Positions 9,485 through 17,029 of a stretch of 28,949 nt of DNA are shown here, piece by piece. Numbering within the stretch: the first letter of the stretch is position 1; each line of letters begins with the position of its first letter. The notes beneath the pieces were generated by a model. It did no database searches, was not told the DNA's origin, and worked only from the letters and a program-made list of their open reading frames with translations. This DNA is from a virus. The DNA is taken from IMG/VR virus record IMGVR_UViG_3300042892_002274, positions 1 through 28,949 of that record. One strand, 5' to 3'. Made by a program: the position numbers and the translations under genes.

Positions 9485-10759
9485 TCAGTAATCAGGACGG
9501 TCAAAGACTAACATGTTCTCAGTAAAGAAGTTATCGTATGGCTCGCAGTTTATAGAAATTTTTTCCATTTCTACATTTACTTCTTCTACTGTTGTAATTG
9601 GTAGCCATGCTTGATGCTCATAATTATAAACCTCATAAGTTGTATCAATATTAGGTGCCTGTATAAACTTAGTAATTCCGTCTTTTTTAACTAAAAGATA
9701 ATGAGCAGGAGTATAAAGGTTTCCATTTATATGAATAAAGTTTTCAGCAGTTCCAGGAGTAACTGACATAACTGTTGTTTCTACAACAAGATCATTATCT
9801 AATTGTATATCAGAAGAACTCCACTCTGTCCAATTTGTTGTTTCATTTCCACCTAAATTCATTGCATAAACTGTATCTCCAACAACCAAATCTTCAATAA
9901 ATTTTGTTCCAGTTGGAGTCAATACTTTTGTTTGCACTGCAAGAGAGTCTCCCCAAACGGAAAATCCAAAAGAGTAAGGCCAAAAACCAAATACGTTAAA
10001 TGCTGGTGCAAAAGCAAATACGCTAAATGCTGGTGCAAAACCAAACACTCCAAATGGTGCAAAACCAAAAACTGCAAATGGAGCAAAACTAAATGGAGTA
10101 AAAGTAAAACTTGTAAAAGTTGCAGATGCTGCAGATGTAGAAGAGTTGCCATTTGCATTTGTTGCATATACTGTATATGCCTGAGCCGTTCCAGCCTCTT
10201 GAGCAACGTTAGCAGAAAGGGTTGATCCGCTTACCGTTCCTGTTTTACTATCATTAGATGCCCATGTATATCCTGTAATTGTACTTCCTCCAGTTGCTGG
10301 GGCTACCCAAGTTACAATATCTGTTGCTGTTTGTGACACTGTATCAATAGTTGGTGCTGCTGGAGTTGCTGGAACTGTTGTTACTGTTACTGAAGAAGAA
10401 GTTGTTCCACTTGCAGTTCCTGAAGCATTTGTTCCCTGTACTGTAAATGTGTATGAAGTATTAGATGCTAATCCTTGAAAAGTATAGGAAGGAGTAGATG
10501 AGCCAGTACTAACTGTATAGGTTGAAGGAGTGGTAGTAATAGTATATCCAGTTGCTGCTGGAGATCCTGCTGGAAGTGTCCAAGTAAGAGATACTGACCC
10601 ACCTGTGCCTGCTGCTGATGCTGCTGAAGTAGTATTAGCGGTAGCAAGATAAGGACGAGATGTTCCTACGTTTGTGCCACTTAAAGAAGTAACGTTATCT
10701 GGTTGCAAAAAGTTATCTTGTGCTGAAGACTTGATACCTCTTTTTTTACTAACTGCCAT
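9485..10759 (-). CDS. FN3-repeat virion protein with C-terminal Hint (intein-like) domain
   Basis: A three-part protein of 424 aa. (1) Two fibronectin type III modules at about 43-130 and 131-216, with Ser/Thr/Gly-rich strands such as SVSLTWTLPAGSPAATGY and SYTFTVQGTNASGT. (2) A phenylalanine-rich low-complexity segment at about 216-268 built from repeats such as VFGFAPF and AFSVFAFAPAF. (3) A Hint domain at 272-424. S272-LAVQTKVLTPTG matches intein block A (nucleophile Cys/Ser), FIEDLVVGDTVYAMN follows it, T350-P-A-H353 is block B TxxH, and DNFFTENMLVFD near 410-420 resembles block G but ends FD instead of HN. Known Hint domains cleave or transesterify at residue 1. This one could self-process before S272 or attach a nucleophile, without splicing (inference). 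The start has GAGGAG 5 nt upstream. Confidence 0.85.
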   Translation of the reverse strand: MAVSKKRGIKSSAQDNFLQPDNVTSLSGTNVGTSRPYLATANTTSAASAAGTGGSVSLTWTLPAGSPAATGYTITTTPSTYTVSTGSSTPSYTFQGLASNTSYTFTVQGTNASGTASGTTSSSVTVTTVPATPAAPTIDTVSQTATDIVTWVAPATGGSTITGYTWASNDSKTGTVSGSTLSANVAQEAGTAQAYTVYATNANGNSSTSAASATFTSFTFTPFSFAPFAVFGFAPFGVFGFAPAFSVFAFAPAFNVFGFWPYSFGFSVWGDSLAVQTKVLTPTGTKFIEDLVVGDTVYAMNLGGNETTNWTEWSSSDIQLDNDLVVETTVMSVTPGTAENFIHINGNLYTPAHYLLVKKDGITKFIQAPNIDTTYEVYNYEHQAWLPITTVEEVNVEMEKISINCEPYDNFFTENMLVFDRPDY

Positions 10760-10790
10760 TTTTACTCCTCTTTTCTATTATATTAAACTA

Positions 10791-12815
10791 CTATGCTGAC
10801 AAATCTCCCATTACAACCCAAAGATTTGCTGCTCTCTTAAACAATGTTGCTGATGACCATTGTGCACGAAGTTTTAATCCAGGAGTTGCATTTACTGTTG
10901 TTGTTACTGGCGTTGCTGCTTCAATTGTTACTGCTCCAGTATTTGTTCGAAGAATGTCAATTGATGTTCCAATTGGAAAGTTAAAAGTAGCGTCTGTTGG
11001 AATTAAAACCTTAACTGCAGTTCCGCCTGTATGTGAAACTTCAATTAATGAGTCTCTTTCATTTGCTGCTGAAAGGGTGTATTCTGCTGTCTTCTGAATA
11101 ATTGATGTCCGTGATGGAACACCTTCTTTTGTTTGTGTACCGTCGGTAAAAATAAATCCACCAGCAGTTGTACTAATAACTGAAGTTCCGTTTACTTTAA
11201 GATCTTTTCCTGAAGCAAGGTTGATATGCTCGGAAGATGTCCAAGAATCTGTAGAATCTACCCAGTTAAAGGTTTTGTCTGTTGCGCCTTTAAGTGTAAT
11301 ACCTCCGCCATCTGCAGTTGTATCAGTAGGAGTTCCTGTATCTCCAAGAACAATGTTTTTGTCTTCAATAACAAGGTTAGTTGAGTTAAGGTTTGTTGTA
11401 GTTCCATTAATCGTTAAGTTTCCAGAAAGCGTTAAGTCTGTTCCAGATACTGCGCCTGTAAATGTTGCTCCTGAAAGAGAAGCCTTAGCGTCTAACTGTG
11501 TTTGAATTGCAGAAGTAACGCCATCAACATATCCAATTTCTGTTGAAGATACGGTTGAAGAGATACCAAGTTTGGTCCAATCAATTGCAGCAGATGCGTT
11601 AATATCAGCATCAACAATAGTTCCGTCAAGAATTTTTGCAGAGGTAACTGCACCATCTGCTAAATCTCCAACAACAATTGTTCCATCAAGAATCATTGCA
11701 GATGTAACAGTTCCTGAAGGAAGAGTTACTGTTCCTGTGAATGTAGGAGAGGCTAGTGGTGCTTTTGCGTCAATTTGAGTTTGAATGGCTGAAGTTACTC
11801 CGTCAAGATATCCAATTTCAGTATTGTTAACACCTGCAACAACTGCTTGTTTATTATCTAATTGTGTTTGAATAGCAGAAGTTACTCCATCAAGATATCC
11901 AATTTCAGTGTTTGAAACATTTCCAACTATGGCTTGGTATGTATTAGATGCGGTTGTGATACTTAGTTTTGCAGCAAGATCATCAGTAAGTCCTGAAATT
12001 TTTGATTGACTAATTCCTGCAGTTGCTGAAATATCAGCATTAACAATAGTTCCATCAGCAATCATTGGAGATGTAACAGTTCCTTCAGGAAGGGTTACTG
12101 TACCCGTAAATGTAGGATTATTTATTGGAGCCTTAAGTGCATCGGCAGTGTCTACGTATACTTTTGATGCGCCATCTGTATCTGCAGTAGGTACTGGCAT
12201 ATTAATAATTTTTGTAACCAAGTTTAAATCAATATTTCCAGTCATTTGACCGCCTGCTTTTGATAGACGTTCAGTAACATCTGAAACTAATGCTACTGTA
12301 CCTGCTGCGTTTGGAAATTGAATTGCTCTATCTGCTGTAGGTTCTATAACGCTAATTGTTGTTTCATGAGCATCTGCTGTAGTACCTTCAAAAACAATTC
12401 CTGTTGTAGCATTAATTGTTGTGCTGTTAATAGTAGTAGTTGTACCACTTACTGTTAAATCCCCTGAAATTGTAACATCGCCAGTAGAGGAGTTGGCTAA
12501 AACAACTGTTCCTGCTGCATCTGGAAGAATAATCGCTCTATCTGCTGTAGGGTCTGTTACTGATAGGGTAGTTTCAAAACCATTTGCTGTGGCACCTTCA
12601 AAAACAATACTTGAACCAAATTGAGGGTTTGTTGTGCTATCTGCGTCCATGAAGTAATCAAGGCTTAGCCAGTGGTTTGTGCCATCACCAATTTTAAATT
12701 TATTAGTATCTGACTCGTAACCGATTTCTCCGGCTGCAAGAATTGGGCCATTGCCACTATTGGTTGATATCCATTGGGCTGCAGTGCCTCGTCTCTGTTG
12801 CATTCTTGTTGCCAT
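10791..12815 (-). CDS. tail fibre with major-tropism-determinant-like N-terminus, 674 aa
   Basis: The N-terminal ~55 residues (RMQQRRGTAAQW, AAGEIGYESDTNKFKIGDG, HWLSLDYF) match the Mtd_N-type domain found at the start of many phage receptor-binding proteins. The stalk contains repeats: three copies of T-E-I-G-Y-x-D-GVTSAIQTQ (about residues 300, 323 and 420) and repeated TFTGTVTLP(E/S)GTVTS units. A block with SGTTTTINST and DKTFNWVDSTDSWTSSEHI is shared with the 13357-15147 protein. The last ~100 residues (YTLSAANERD...LWVVMGDLSA) are paralogous to the C-terminus of the 19473-20258 protein. It is expected to be a virion-surface fibre. It has a leader with a G-rich ribosome site (AGGGGG). 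Confidence 0.85.
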   Translation of the reverse strand: MATRMQQRRGTAAQWISTNSGNGPILAAGEIGYESDTNKFKIGDGTNHWLSLDYFMDADSTTNPQFGSSIVFEGATANGFETTLSVTDPTADRAIILPDAAGTVVLANSSTGDVTISGDLTVSGTTTTINSTTINATTGIVFEGTTADAHETTISVIEPTADRAIQFPNAAGTVALVSDVTERLSKAGGQMTGNIDLNLVTKIINMPVPTADTDGASKVYVDTADALKAPINNPTFTGTVTLPEGTVTSPMIADGTIVNADISATAGISQSKISGLTDDLAAKLSITTASNTYQAIVGNVSNTEIGYLDGVTSAIQTQLDNKQAVVAGVNNTEIGYLDGVTSAIQTQIDAKAPLASPTFTGTVTLPSGTVTSAMILDGTIVVGDLADGAVTSAKILDGTIVDADINASAAIDWTKLGISSTVSSTEIGYVDGVTSAIQTQLDAKASLSGATFTGAVSGTDLTLSGNLTINGTTTNLNSTNLVIEDKNIVLGDTGTPTDTTADGGGITLKGATDKTFNWVDSTDSWTSSEHINLASGKDLKVNGTSVISTTAGGFIFTDGTQTKEGVPSRTSIIQKTAEYTLSAANERDSLIEVSHTGGTAVKVLIPTDATFNFPIGTSIDILRTNTGAVTIEAATPVTTTVNATPGLKLRAQWSSATLFKRAANLWVVMGDLSA
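11480..11910 (-). repeat. in-gene repeats encoding the TEIGY-x-DGVTSAIQTQ stalk unit
   Basis: Three near-identical ~50-nt units inside the 674-aa fibre gene (about 11490-11540, 11775-11822 and 11855-11912). Each encodes a TEIGY(L/V)DGVTSAIQTQ element. A fourth diverged unit lies in the neighbouring fibre gene near 14495-14545. The repeats are long enough to support recombination within and between the fibre genes. Confidence 0.7.
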
Positions 12816-12861
12816 AATTTAATCCCCCTAGATTTTATTCTTTCTTTATTATAACATATGA

Positions 12862-13332
12862 TTAATTAAAGTTATCTAACGGACTTCCGCCATCATAACT
12901 TGTTAACCACTCTGCTGTATCATAAAACCCTGCAATTTGTGTTGAAGAGAATACATCATCATATGCTCCTGCATCTTGAAAAACGGTAGTAATAAGTCCC
13001 GTTCCATCAATTGCAGTATCGTGAATATGTTGTCTCAAGTTTGCAGTATCATCAAAAGTAGCAATCATAATCCAGTCGGCAGCATCTGTTGAATATATCG
13101 AAAGATGTTGCGTAACTGTATCAAAATATATTTGTCCATCTACTGGTGCAACTGGAGCAGTTGATTCGGTTGGGACAACGTTTGCATTTCCAGCAACCGT
13201 ATCAACATACAACTTGGTTGCTGCGTGTGTATTTAAAGTTGGGGTAGCAACTGTAACAGTTCCTCCAAAGATGCCTGTTGTGGCTACGTTTAAGCCATTC
13301 TTGACCTTGAAGTCTTTATCTGTTGTTGGCAT
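12862..13332 (-). CDS. short tail-fibre-like protein, 156 aa
   Basis: It starts with TDKDFKVKNGLNV, nearly identical to the N-terminus of the adjacent 596-aa fibre (VDKDFKVKNGLIV), so the two probably share an attachment module. It is followed by HAATKLYVDTVAG, a typical phage-fibre phrase, and QIYFDTVTQHLSIYS near residue 68. The C-terminal half is unique (IHDTAIDGTG, AEWLTSYDGGSPLDNFN). It has no signal peptide or membrane segment. AGGGGG lies about 6 nt before the ATG. It may be a minimal fibre or a chaperone-like companion of its neighbours (inference). Confidence 0.75.
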   Translation of the reverse strand: MPTTDKDFKVKNGLNVATTGIFGGTVTVATPTLNTHAATKLYVDTVAGNANVVPTESTAPVAPVDGQIYFDTVTQHLSIYSTDAADWIMIATFDDTANLRQHIHDTAIDGTGLITTVFQDAGAYDDVFSSTQIAGFYDTAEWLTSYDGGSPLDNFN

Positions 13333-13356
13333 TTACTACCCCCTACTTTTTATTTG

Positions 13357-15147
13357 TTATGCTTCGATGTATGTCTTGCTTACTTTAACGCTTGTATCTG
13401 CAGATGCGCCAGTTACTTGAAGAAGAACATTTCCAGAACTGTAAACAGCGTTTGTTGTGCCTAGTTCAGCATTGCTAACTACATCAGCATACTCTGTTAA
13501 GTAAACGTTATTTGATCCATCAATGGTAACAAGTAATTCAATTACTTCAATATCAGTACCCTTTTTCATTTGTACGATATATTTAGCGCTTGAGTATGTT
13601 GTTGCTGACCATGTATCAATAGTTGTTGCAGTTGCAGCAGCAGTTCCTGTTGCAGATCCAATAAGAGCATCTGGAAGAGCAAGGCTTGTACCTGTTGCTG
13701 CTCCAATTTCTGGAGTAACAAGAGTTGGTGTATTAGCAAATACTAATGCGCCTGTTCCTGTCTCGTCTGAAATAACTCCTGCAAGTTCTGAAGATGATGT
13801 TGCAGCAAGTGCTGAGATCTTGCTTGCTGTAGTAATACCATTTGTAACTGTTGCAGCATTTCCAGTGTACTGTGTTGCTGACAGAACTTCAGTTCCATTA
13901 ATCTTTAATACCTTGCCAGAAGCAAGATCCATGTGCTCAGAAGATGTCCATGCATCAGTTGCATCAATCCATGAGAAGGTTTTGTCTGTTGTACCCTTAA
14001 GTGTAAGACCACCACCGTCAGCGCCTGCATCTGTTGGAGTTGCTACTGAACCAAGTGTAAGGTTCTTGTCATCAACTGTGATTTCTGTTGAGTTAATTGT
14101 GGTTGTTGTACCATTAACTGTTAGGTCCCCTGAAAGAACCAAAGATGTACCAGTTGCAGCACCAATGTTTGGTGTTACGAGTGTTGGTGTATTAGCAAAA
14201 ACAAGTGCTCCAGTACCAGTTTCATCAGAGATGATACCAGCAAGTTCTGAAGAAGATGTTGCTGCAAGTACGTTCAACTTATCTGTTGTTACAACAAGAG
14301 TCTTTGTGCTTGGAATACTTGTACCATTGATAGAATCAGCAGTTGCAACACCAAGTGCTGGAGTTGTAAGAGTTGGGCTTGTCAATGTTTTATTTGTAAG
14401 TGTCTGTGTGTTAGTTGTTCCAACTACCGCACCAGTTGCACCATGTGCCTCTGTTGCACCTGTGTGAGTTGTAAGATCTGAAGAAGTAGCCTTAGCATCC
14501 AACTGAGTTTGAATTGCTGAAGTTACGCCATCTACGTAGTTAAGTTCTGTAGCGGTTGCAGTAAGTGATGTACCAGCAATTTGTAAAGTTGTAGCGTTTA
14601 CTTCTCCTGCTGCGCCATAAACAACTGCCTTACCATTTGCAATAGTTCCTGCTGATGATCCATCTACTAAGTTGAGTTCAGAAGCACTTGCAGTCAAATC
14701 TGAAACATTTGCTACTTGAACTGTAACTGTGTTGTTTGTATAAGAAATTGTTTTGTTGCTTAATGTTTGTGTTGCATCATTAAGTGTTACAGTACCTGTA
14801 GCGTTTGGAAGTGTGATAGTACGATCTGCTGTTGGTTCTGCTACTTCAAGAGTTGTCTCATAGTCATCTGCTGTTGCACCTTCAAATGAAATTGAAGAAC
14901 CAAATACACCAACTGCTGCTGGATCTGACCATTGAACGCCATATGTTGCACCTGACGCTGCAGTGAGGACCTGTCCGTTGCTTCCAACGCCAAGACGTGC
15001 TACTGCATCATTTGCACTACCAACAATTAAATCACCTTTAGCATCTACAGTTCCTGCGGTAATAACATTTTTACCATTAACAGTTGCTGTTTCTCCTTGA
15101 ACAATTAAACCATTTTTTACTTTAAAATCTTTGTCTACTGTTGCCAT
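13357..15147 (-). CDS. tail fibre with internal duplicated modules, 596 aa
   Basis: It begins with the VDKDFKVKNGLIV anchor shared with the 156-aa neighbour. VDAKGDLIVGSANDAV and GSNGQVLTA near residues 33-65 are shared with the 261-aa protein (MDAKGDLFVGTGNNAV, GSNGYILTA). Two copies of a module with LAATSSSELAG(I/V)ISDETGTGALVFANTPTLVTP occur about 150 residues apart, separated by the GTTTTINST / DKTFSWIDATDAWTSSEHM block common to the 674-aa fibre. The last ~90 residues (IDTWSATTYSSAKYIVQMKK to the end) are paralogous to almost the whole second half of the 148-aa product of the preceding gene. It is a virion fibre or tip protein. GGAGAT lies 6 nt before the ATG. Confidence 0.85.
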   Translation of the reverse strand: MATVDKDFKVKNGLIVQGETATVNGKNVITAGTVDAKGDLIVGSANDAVARLGVGSNGQVLTAASGATYGVQWSDPAAVGVFGSSISFEGATADDYETTLEVAEPTADRTITLPNATGTVTLNDATQTLSNKTISYTNNTVTVQVANVSDLTASASELNLVDGSSAGTIANGKAVVYGAAGEVNATTLQIAGTSLTATATELNYVDGVTSAIQTQLDAKATSSDLTTHTGATEAHGATGAVVGTTNTQTLTNKTLTSPTLTTPALGVATADSINGTSIPSTKTLVVTTDKLNVLAATSSSELAGIISDETGTGALVFANTPTLVTPNIGAATGTSLVLSGDLTVNGTTTTINSTEITVDDKNLTLGSVATPTDAGADGGGLTLKGTTDKTFSWIDATDAWTSSEHMDLASGKVLKINGTEVLSATQYTGNAATVTNGITTASKISALAATSSSELAGVISDETGTGALVFANTPTLVTPEIGAATGTSLALPDALIGSATGTAAATATTIDTWSATTYSSAKYIVQMKKGTDIEVIELLVTIDGSNNVYLTEYADVVSNAELGTTNAVYSSGNVLLQVTGASADTSVKVSKTYIEA

Positions 15148-15163
15148 TTTTTATCTCCTTTTT

Positions 15164-15610
15164 TTATGCCTTTAATCCCATACGTGAATAACGTACAGTG
15201 ATTGGGGTTATACCGATTACTGGAGTAACCGTTAAGGATACTGTATTTCCAGCACGGGAGACGCTAATGGTGCCAATATTCCCATCATTGTCAATAAGGC
15301 CATACTCAGTGACAGATACATCTGCACTGTCAGCAAGAACAACCAGTTCTGTTGCGTAGTATTTATTTTCGCCACCAGAAGTTTTTTTAATAGAGACCGA
15401 ATACTTAACAGATCTCCATTCTGTTGCATCAAAATTATCAATTACTGTAGCACTTTCAATGCCGTTAATTGTTGACTCATTGTTTCCTGCACTACCCAAA
15501 TCTGTTGCTTGAGCGCTTGCTGTGTCAATAAAATCTTCAAAGTCCGTCTGTGAAGGACGATCTCCTGTTTGAAATCTTAACTTTAAGTTTGCTAGTGATA
15601 GACGGGCCAT
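15164..15610 (-). CDS. fibre-tip-like protein, 148 aa
   Basis: The N-terminus (LSLANLKLRFQTGDRPSQTDFEDFIDTA) resembles a short adaptor helix region. From residue ~57 the protein (IDNFDATEWRSVKYSVSIKK, then TEY and GNTVSLTVTP) aligns by eye with the C-terminal domain of the 596-aa fibre (IDTWSATTYSSAKYIVQMKK, TEY, GNVLLQVTG). This is therefore a free-standing version of that tip domain. It starts exactly 6 nt after TATAAT and has no ribosome site. It is predicted to be a virion protein. Exact role unknown. Confidence 0.75.
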   Translation of the reverse strand: MARLSLANLKLRFQTGDRPSQTDFEDFIDTASAQATDLGSAGNNESTINGIESATVIDNFDATEWRSVKYSVSIKKTSGGENKYYATELVVLADSADVSVTEYGLIDNDGNIGTISVSRAGNTVSLTVTPVIGITPITVRYSRMGLKA

Positions 15611-15616
15611 GTTTAT

Positions 15617-15622
15617 ATTATA
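15617..15622 (-). promoter_or_regulatory. leaderless -10 box (TATAAT-N6-ATG) for 15164-15610
   Basis: TATAAT on the minus strand is separated from the ATG at 15610 by exactly six nucleotides and no Shine-Dalgarno sequence intervenes. Confidence 0.55.
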
Positions 15623-15633
15623 ACATAATTTTA

Positions 15634-15951
15634 TTACAAGATATAGTTAGAAAAACCAATAATCTGCATACCAATTCCTGGGGGATTTAAAGGATTTACA
15701 CCTTCAATACCTACATTAGTTATCTTTAATCTAAATGGAAGTATTTCATTTATTGATACCTTTTTAGAATAGTCAACTGTTTTTATACCCGAAGATTTAA
15801 AACCTTTTATTGGAGTTATTTTGGTTTTTGTTTTAACATCAGTTAAAGTTGTTTTTGAATAATTAACAGTTTTAATTTTGGAAGACTTAAAATCTTTTAC
15901 TGAAGTTACTTTTGCTTTTGCCTTAACATCAGTTAATGTTGCTTTAGCCAT
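15634..15951 (-). CDS. Lys/Thr-rich protein with a tandem ~30-aa repeat, 105 aa
   Basis: The first 64 residues are two tandem copies of a ~30-residue unit: TLTDVKAKAKVTSVKDFKSS followed by KIKTVNYSK, then TLTDVKTKTKITPIKGFKSS followed by GIKTVDYSK. A conserved-looking tail (ITNVGIEGVNPLNPPGIGMQ, then IIGFSNYIL) follows. The protein is strongly basic. It begins 3 nt after the stop of the Ig-like 15955-16371 gene. That is the same arrangement as the small ORFs following the other two Ig-like genes in this window, so it may work with that protein in the virion. No known domain recognised. Confidence 0.7.
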   Translation of the reverse strand: MAKATLTDVKAKAKVTSVKDFKSSKIKTVNYSKTTLTDVKTKTKITPIKGFKSSGIKTVDYSKKVSINEILPFRLKITNVGIEGVNPLNPPGIGMQIIGFSNYIL

Positions 15952-15954
15952 TTG

Positions 15955-16371
15955 TTATGACTGATCTGTAACTTCGCCAAGCATGATCATTTCTCCTTGA
16001 CATACAGTCCAAACCCTTGTAGCATCTGTAAGTTGAACATCAAAAACATCACCAGTTCTTAGTTGTTTAGATTGAGCAGGGGTCAAAGAAACTAAAAACT
16101 CTCCATCGCCATCAGTTACTGATTGTACTGGTACTAATTTAAATATTAAGTCATCTCCAACGTTATCAGAGTACCGTCTAAAATCGACCTCAATGTCCCA
16201 ATCATCGACTACAATTGGATCTCCTGCATCATCTTGTACATATATTCTAAAAGAGGCGCTATCGCCAATTACAACCGTCCAGTTAACCAATGGTGGCTTA
16301 TTTCCAATATTGTAGGTAGAAGGAGCCTTTACATCCATCTCTGATTCGTCTGGATTGCGGTATTTAGCCAT
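15955..16371 (-). CDS. Ig-like / baseplate-upper-like protein, 138 aa (paralog 1)
   Basis: It belongs to a set of three paralogous beta-sandwich proteins in this window. The shared pattern is an aromatic strand then GDSASFRIYVQDDAGDPI near residue 36, a central strand with FRRYSD, a T..L.TGD.FDVQL strand near residue 103, and a terminal strand MIMLGEVTDQS. Similar modules (BppU-like or Ig-like) occur in phage baseplates and fibres. The start is exactly 6 nt after TATAAT, with no ribosome site. The upstream region is shared with the divergent lysozyme promoter. Virion role inferred. Confidence 0.7.
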   Translation of the reverse strand: MAKYRNPDESEMDVKAPSTYNIGNKPPLVNWTVVIGDSASFRIYVQDDAGDPIVVDDWDIEVDFRRYSDNVGDDLIFKLVPVQSVTDGDGEFLVSLTPAQSKQLRTGDVFDVQLTDATRVWTVCQGEMIMLGEVTDQS

Positions 16372-16377
16372 AAAGAA

Positions 16378-16383
16378 ATTATA
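16378..16383 (-). promoter_or_regulatory. leaderless -10 box (TATAAT-N6-ATG) for 15955-16371
   Basis: TATAAT on the minus strand lies six nucleotides before the ATG at 16371. Eighteen nucleotides further upstream is AGTCAA, the reverse complement of the TTGACT -35 box of the divergent lysozyme promoter. Confidence 0.55.
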
Positions 16384-16401
16384 TCACATTAAGTCTTTAA
16401 G

Positions 16402-16431
16402 TTGACTCAATCTCCAAATCCATGATATACT
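16402..16431 (+). promoter_or_regulatory. lysozyme-gene promoter (TTGACT-N18-TATACT)
   Basis: TTGACT (16402-16407) and TATACT (16426-16431) are separated by 18 nt. The predicted start is near 16438, immediately before a perfect hairpin. It is one of several TTGACW-TATACT promoters in the window. Confidence 0.75.
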
Positions 16432-16438
16432 AGTGAGT

Positions 16439-16460
16439 AACACCATAACTTTATGGTGTT
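16439..16460 (+). other. perfect 10-bp hairpin at the 5' end of the lysozyme mRNA
   Basis: AACACCATAA and TTATGGTGTT are perfect complements around a 2-nt loop, followed by TTTGTTT. The hairpin begins about where transcription should start. It could protect the 5' end from decay or act as an attenuator because of the U-rich tail. AGGAGG follows, 7 nt before the gene's ATG. Confidence 0.7.
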
Positions 16461-16483
16461 TTTGTTTCTAAGGAGGAACAGTC

Positions 16484-17029
16484 ATGACAACTAATAAGAT
16501 AGTGATTGGAATACTCGCAGCAGTAACTGGAATTGCTTTGTTCTCTAATTCTAGTGCTAATGCTGAAAATAACTTGAGTAGTACCGTGTCAAAAAGTGAA
16601 ACCCAAACCGCTGAGGCGGTTTTTTCAGTTTCTAAGGAAGAAAATAATAAAACTAAGAAAAAGTACAAATATGGAACCCCTCTTGAAAAAGATGAACTAA
16701 TTAAAATATTAAAGTCTGTAGGGTTTGAGGGTTATTCTCTTAAAGTTGCCTGGGCAACAGTAATGAAAGAATCTATGGGTACTCCTAATTCTTGGAATCC
16801 TAATGCAAAGACTGGAGACAACTCTTATGGATTATTTCAAATCAATATGTTAGGATCAATGGGTCAAGATCGACGGGATAAGTTTAACCTAAAGTCTAAC
16901 GAAGACTTATTTGATCCAGTTAGAAATGCAGAGATTGCTTATCATATGAGTGATGGTGGTAAAGACTGGTCTGCCTGGAAGGGCATTACTTGGAAGACTA
17001 AAGAGTGGCTCGCAAGGTATCCTGATTAG
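16484..17029 (+). CDS. secreted lytic transglycosylase / lysozyme-like (SLT, GH23-like)
   Basis: A 181-aa protein. Residues 1-27 form a signal peptide (positively charged start, hydrophobic IVIGILAAVTGIALF, cleavage after ANA). A Ser/Lys-rich linker runs to ~65, then the SLT domain: ATVMKE96S carries the candidate catalytic Glu, followed by NAKTGDNSYGLFQINM, the canonical G-L-F-Q-I-N motif. It ends with W-rich AYHMSDGGKDWSAWKG. It would cleave peptidoglycan outside the membrane. The signal peptide could make it an exported endolysin; a virion role is less likely. AAGGAGG gives a strong ribosome site. It is the only plus-strand gene among minus-strand virion genes and overlaps the oxygenase gene tail-to-tail by 4 nt. 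Confidence 0.9.
   Translation: MTTNKIVIGILAAVTGIALFSNSSANAENNLSSTVSKSETQTAEAVFSVSKEENNKTKKKYKYGTPLEKDELIKILKSVGFEGYSLKVAWATVMKESMGTPNSWNPNAKTGDNSYGLFQINMLGSMGQDRRDKFNLKSNEDLFDPVRNAEIAYHMSDGGKDWSAWKGITWKTKEWLARYPD

Noticed and set aside
9932-10225. A plus-strand frame encoding Cys-Lys-Trp repeats (KCWCKSKYAKCWCK)
   Set aside because: It is the mirror of the Phe-Ala-Pro repeat in the FN3/Hint gene. The apparent cysteine repeat is only a shadow.
10791-12815. Diversity-generating retroelement, suggested by the Mtd-like N-terminus
   Set aside because: No reverse transcriptase, template repeat or adenine-biased variable repeat pair was seen. The N-terminal domain is common in ordinary fibres.
13523-14467. 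A 314-aa plus-strand open frame across the 596-aa fibre gene
   Set aside because: It is antisense to a strongly supported fibre, has Val/Ala/Ser-rich composition mirroring the fibre's Thr/Ala codons, and lacks a ribosome site or promoter.
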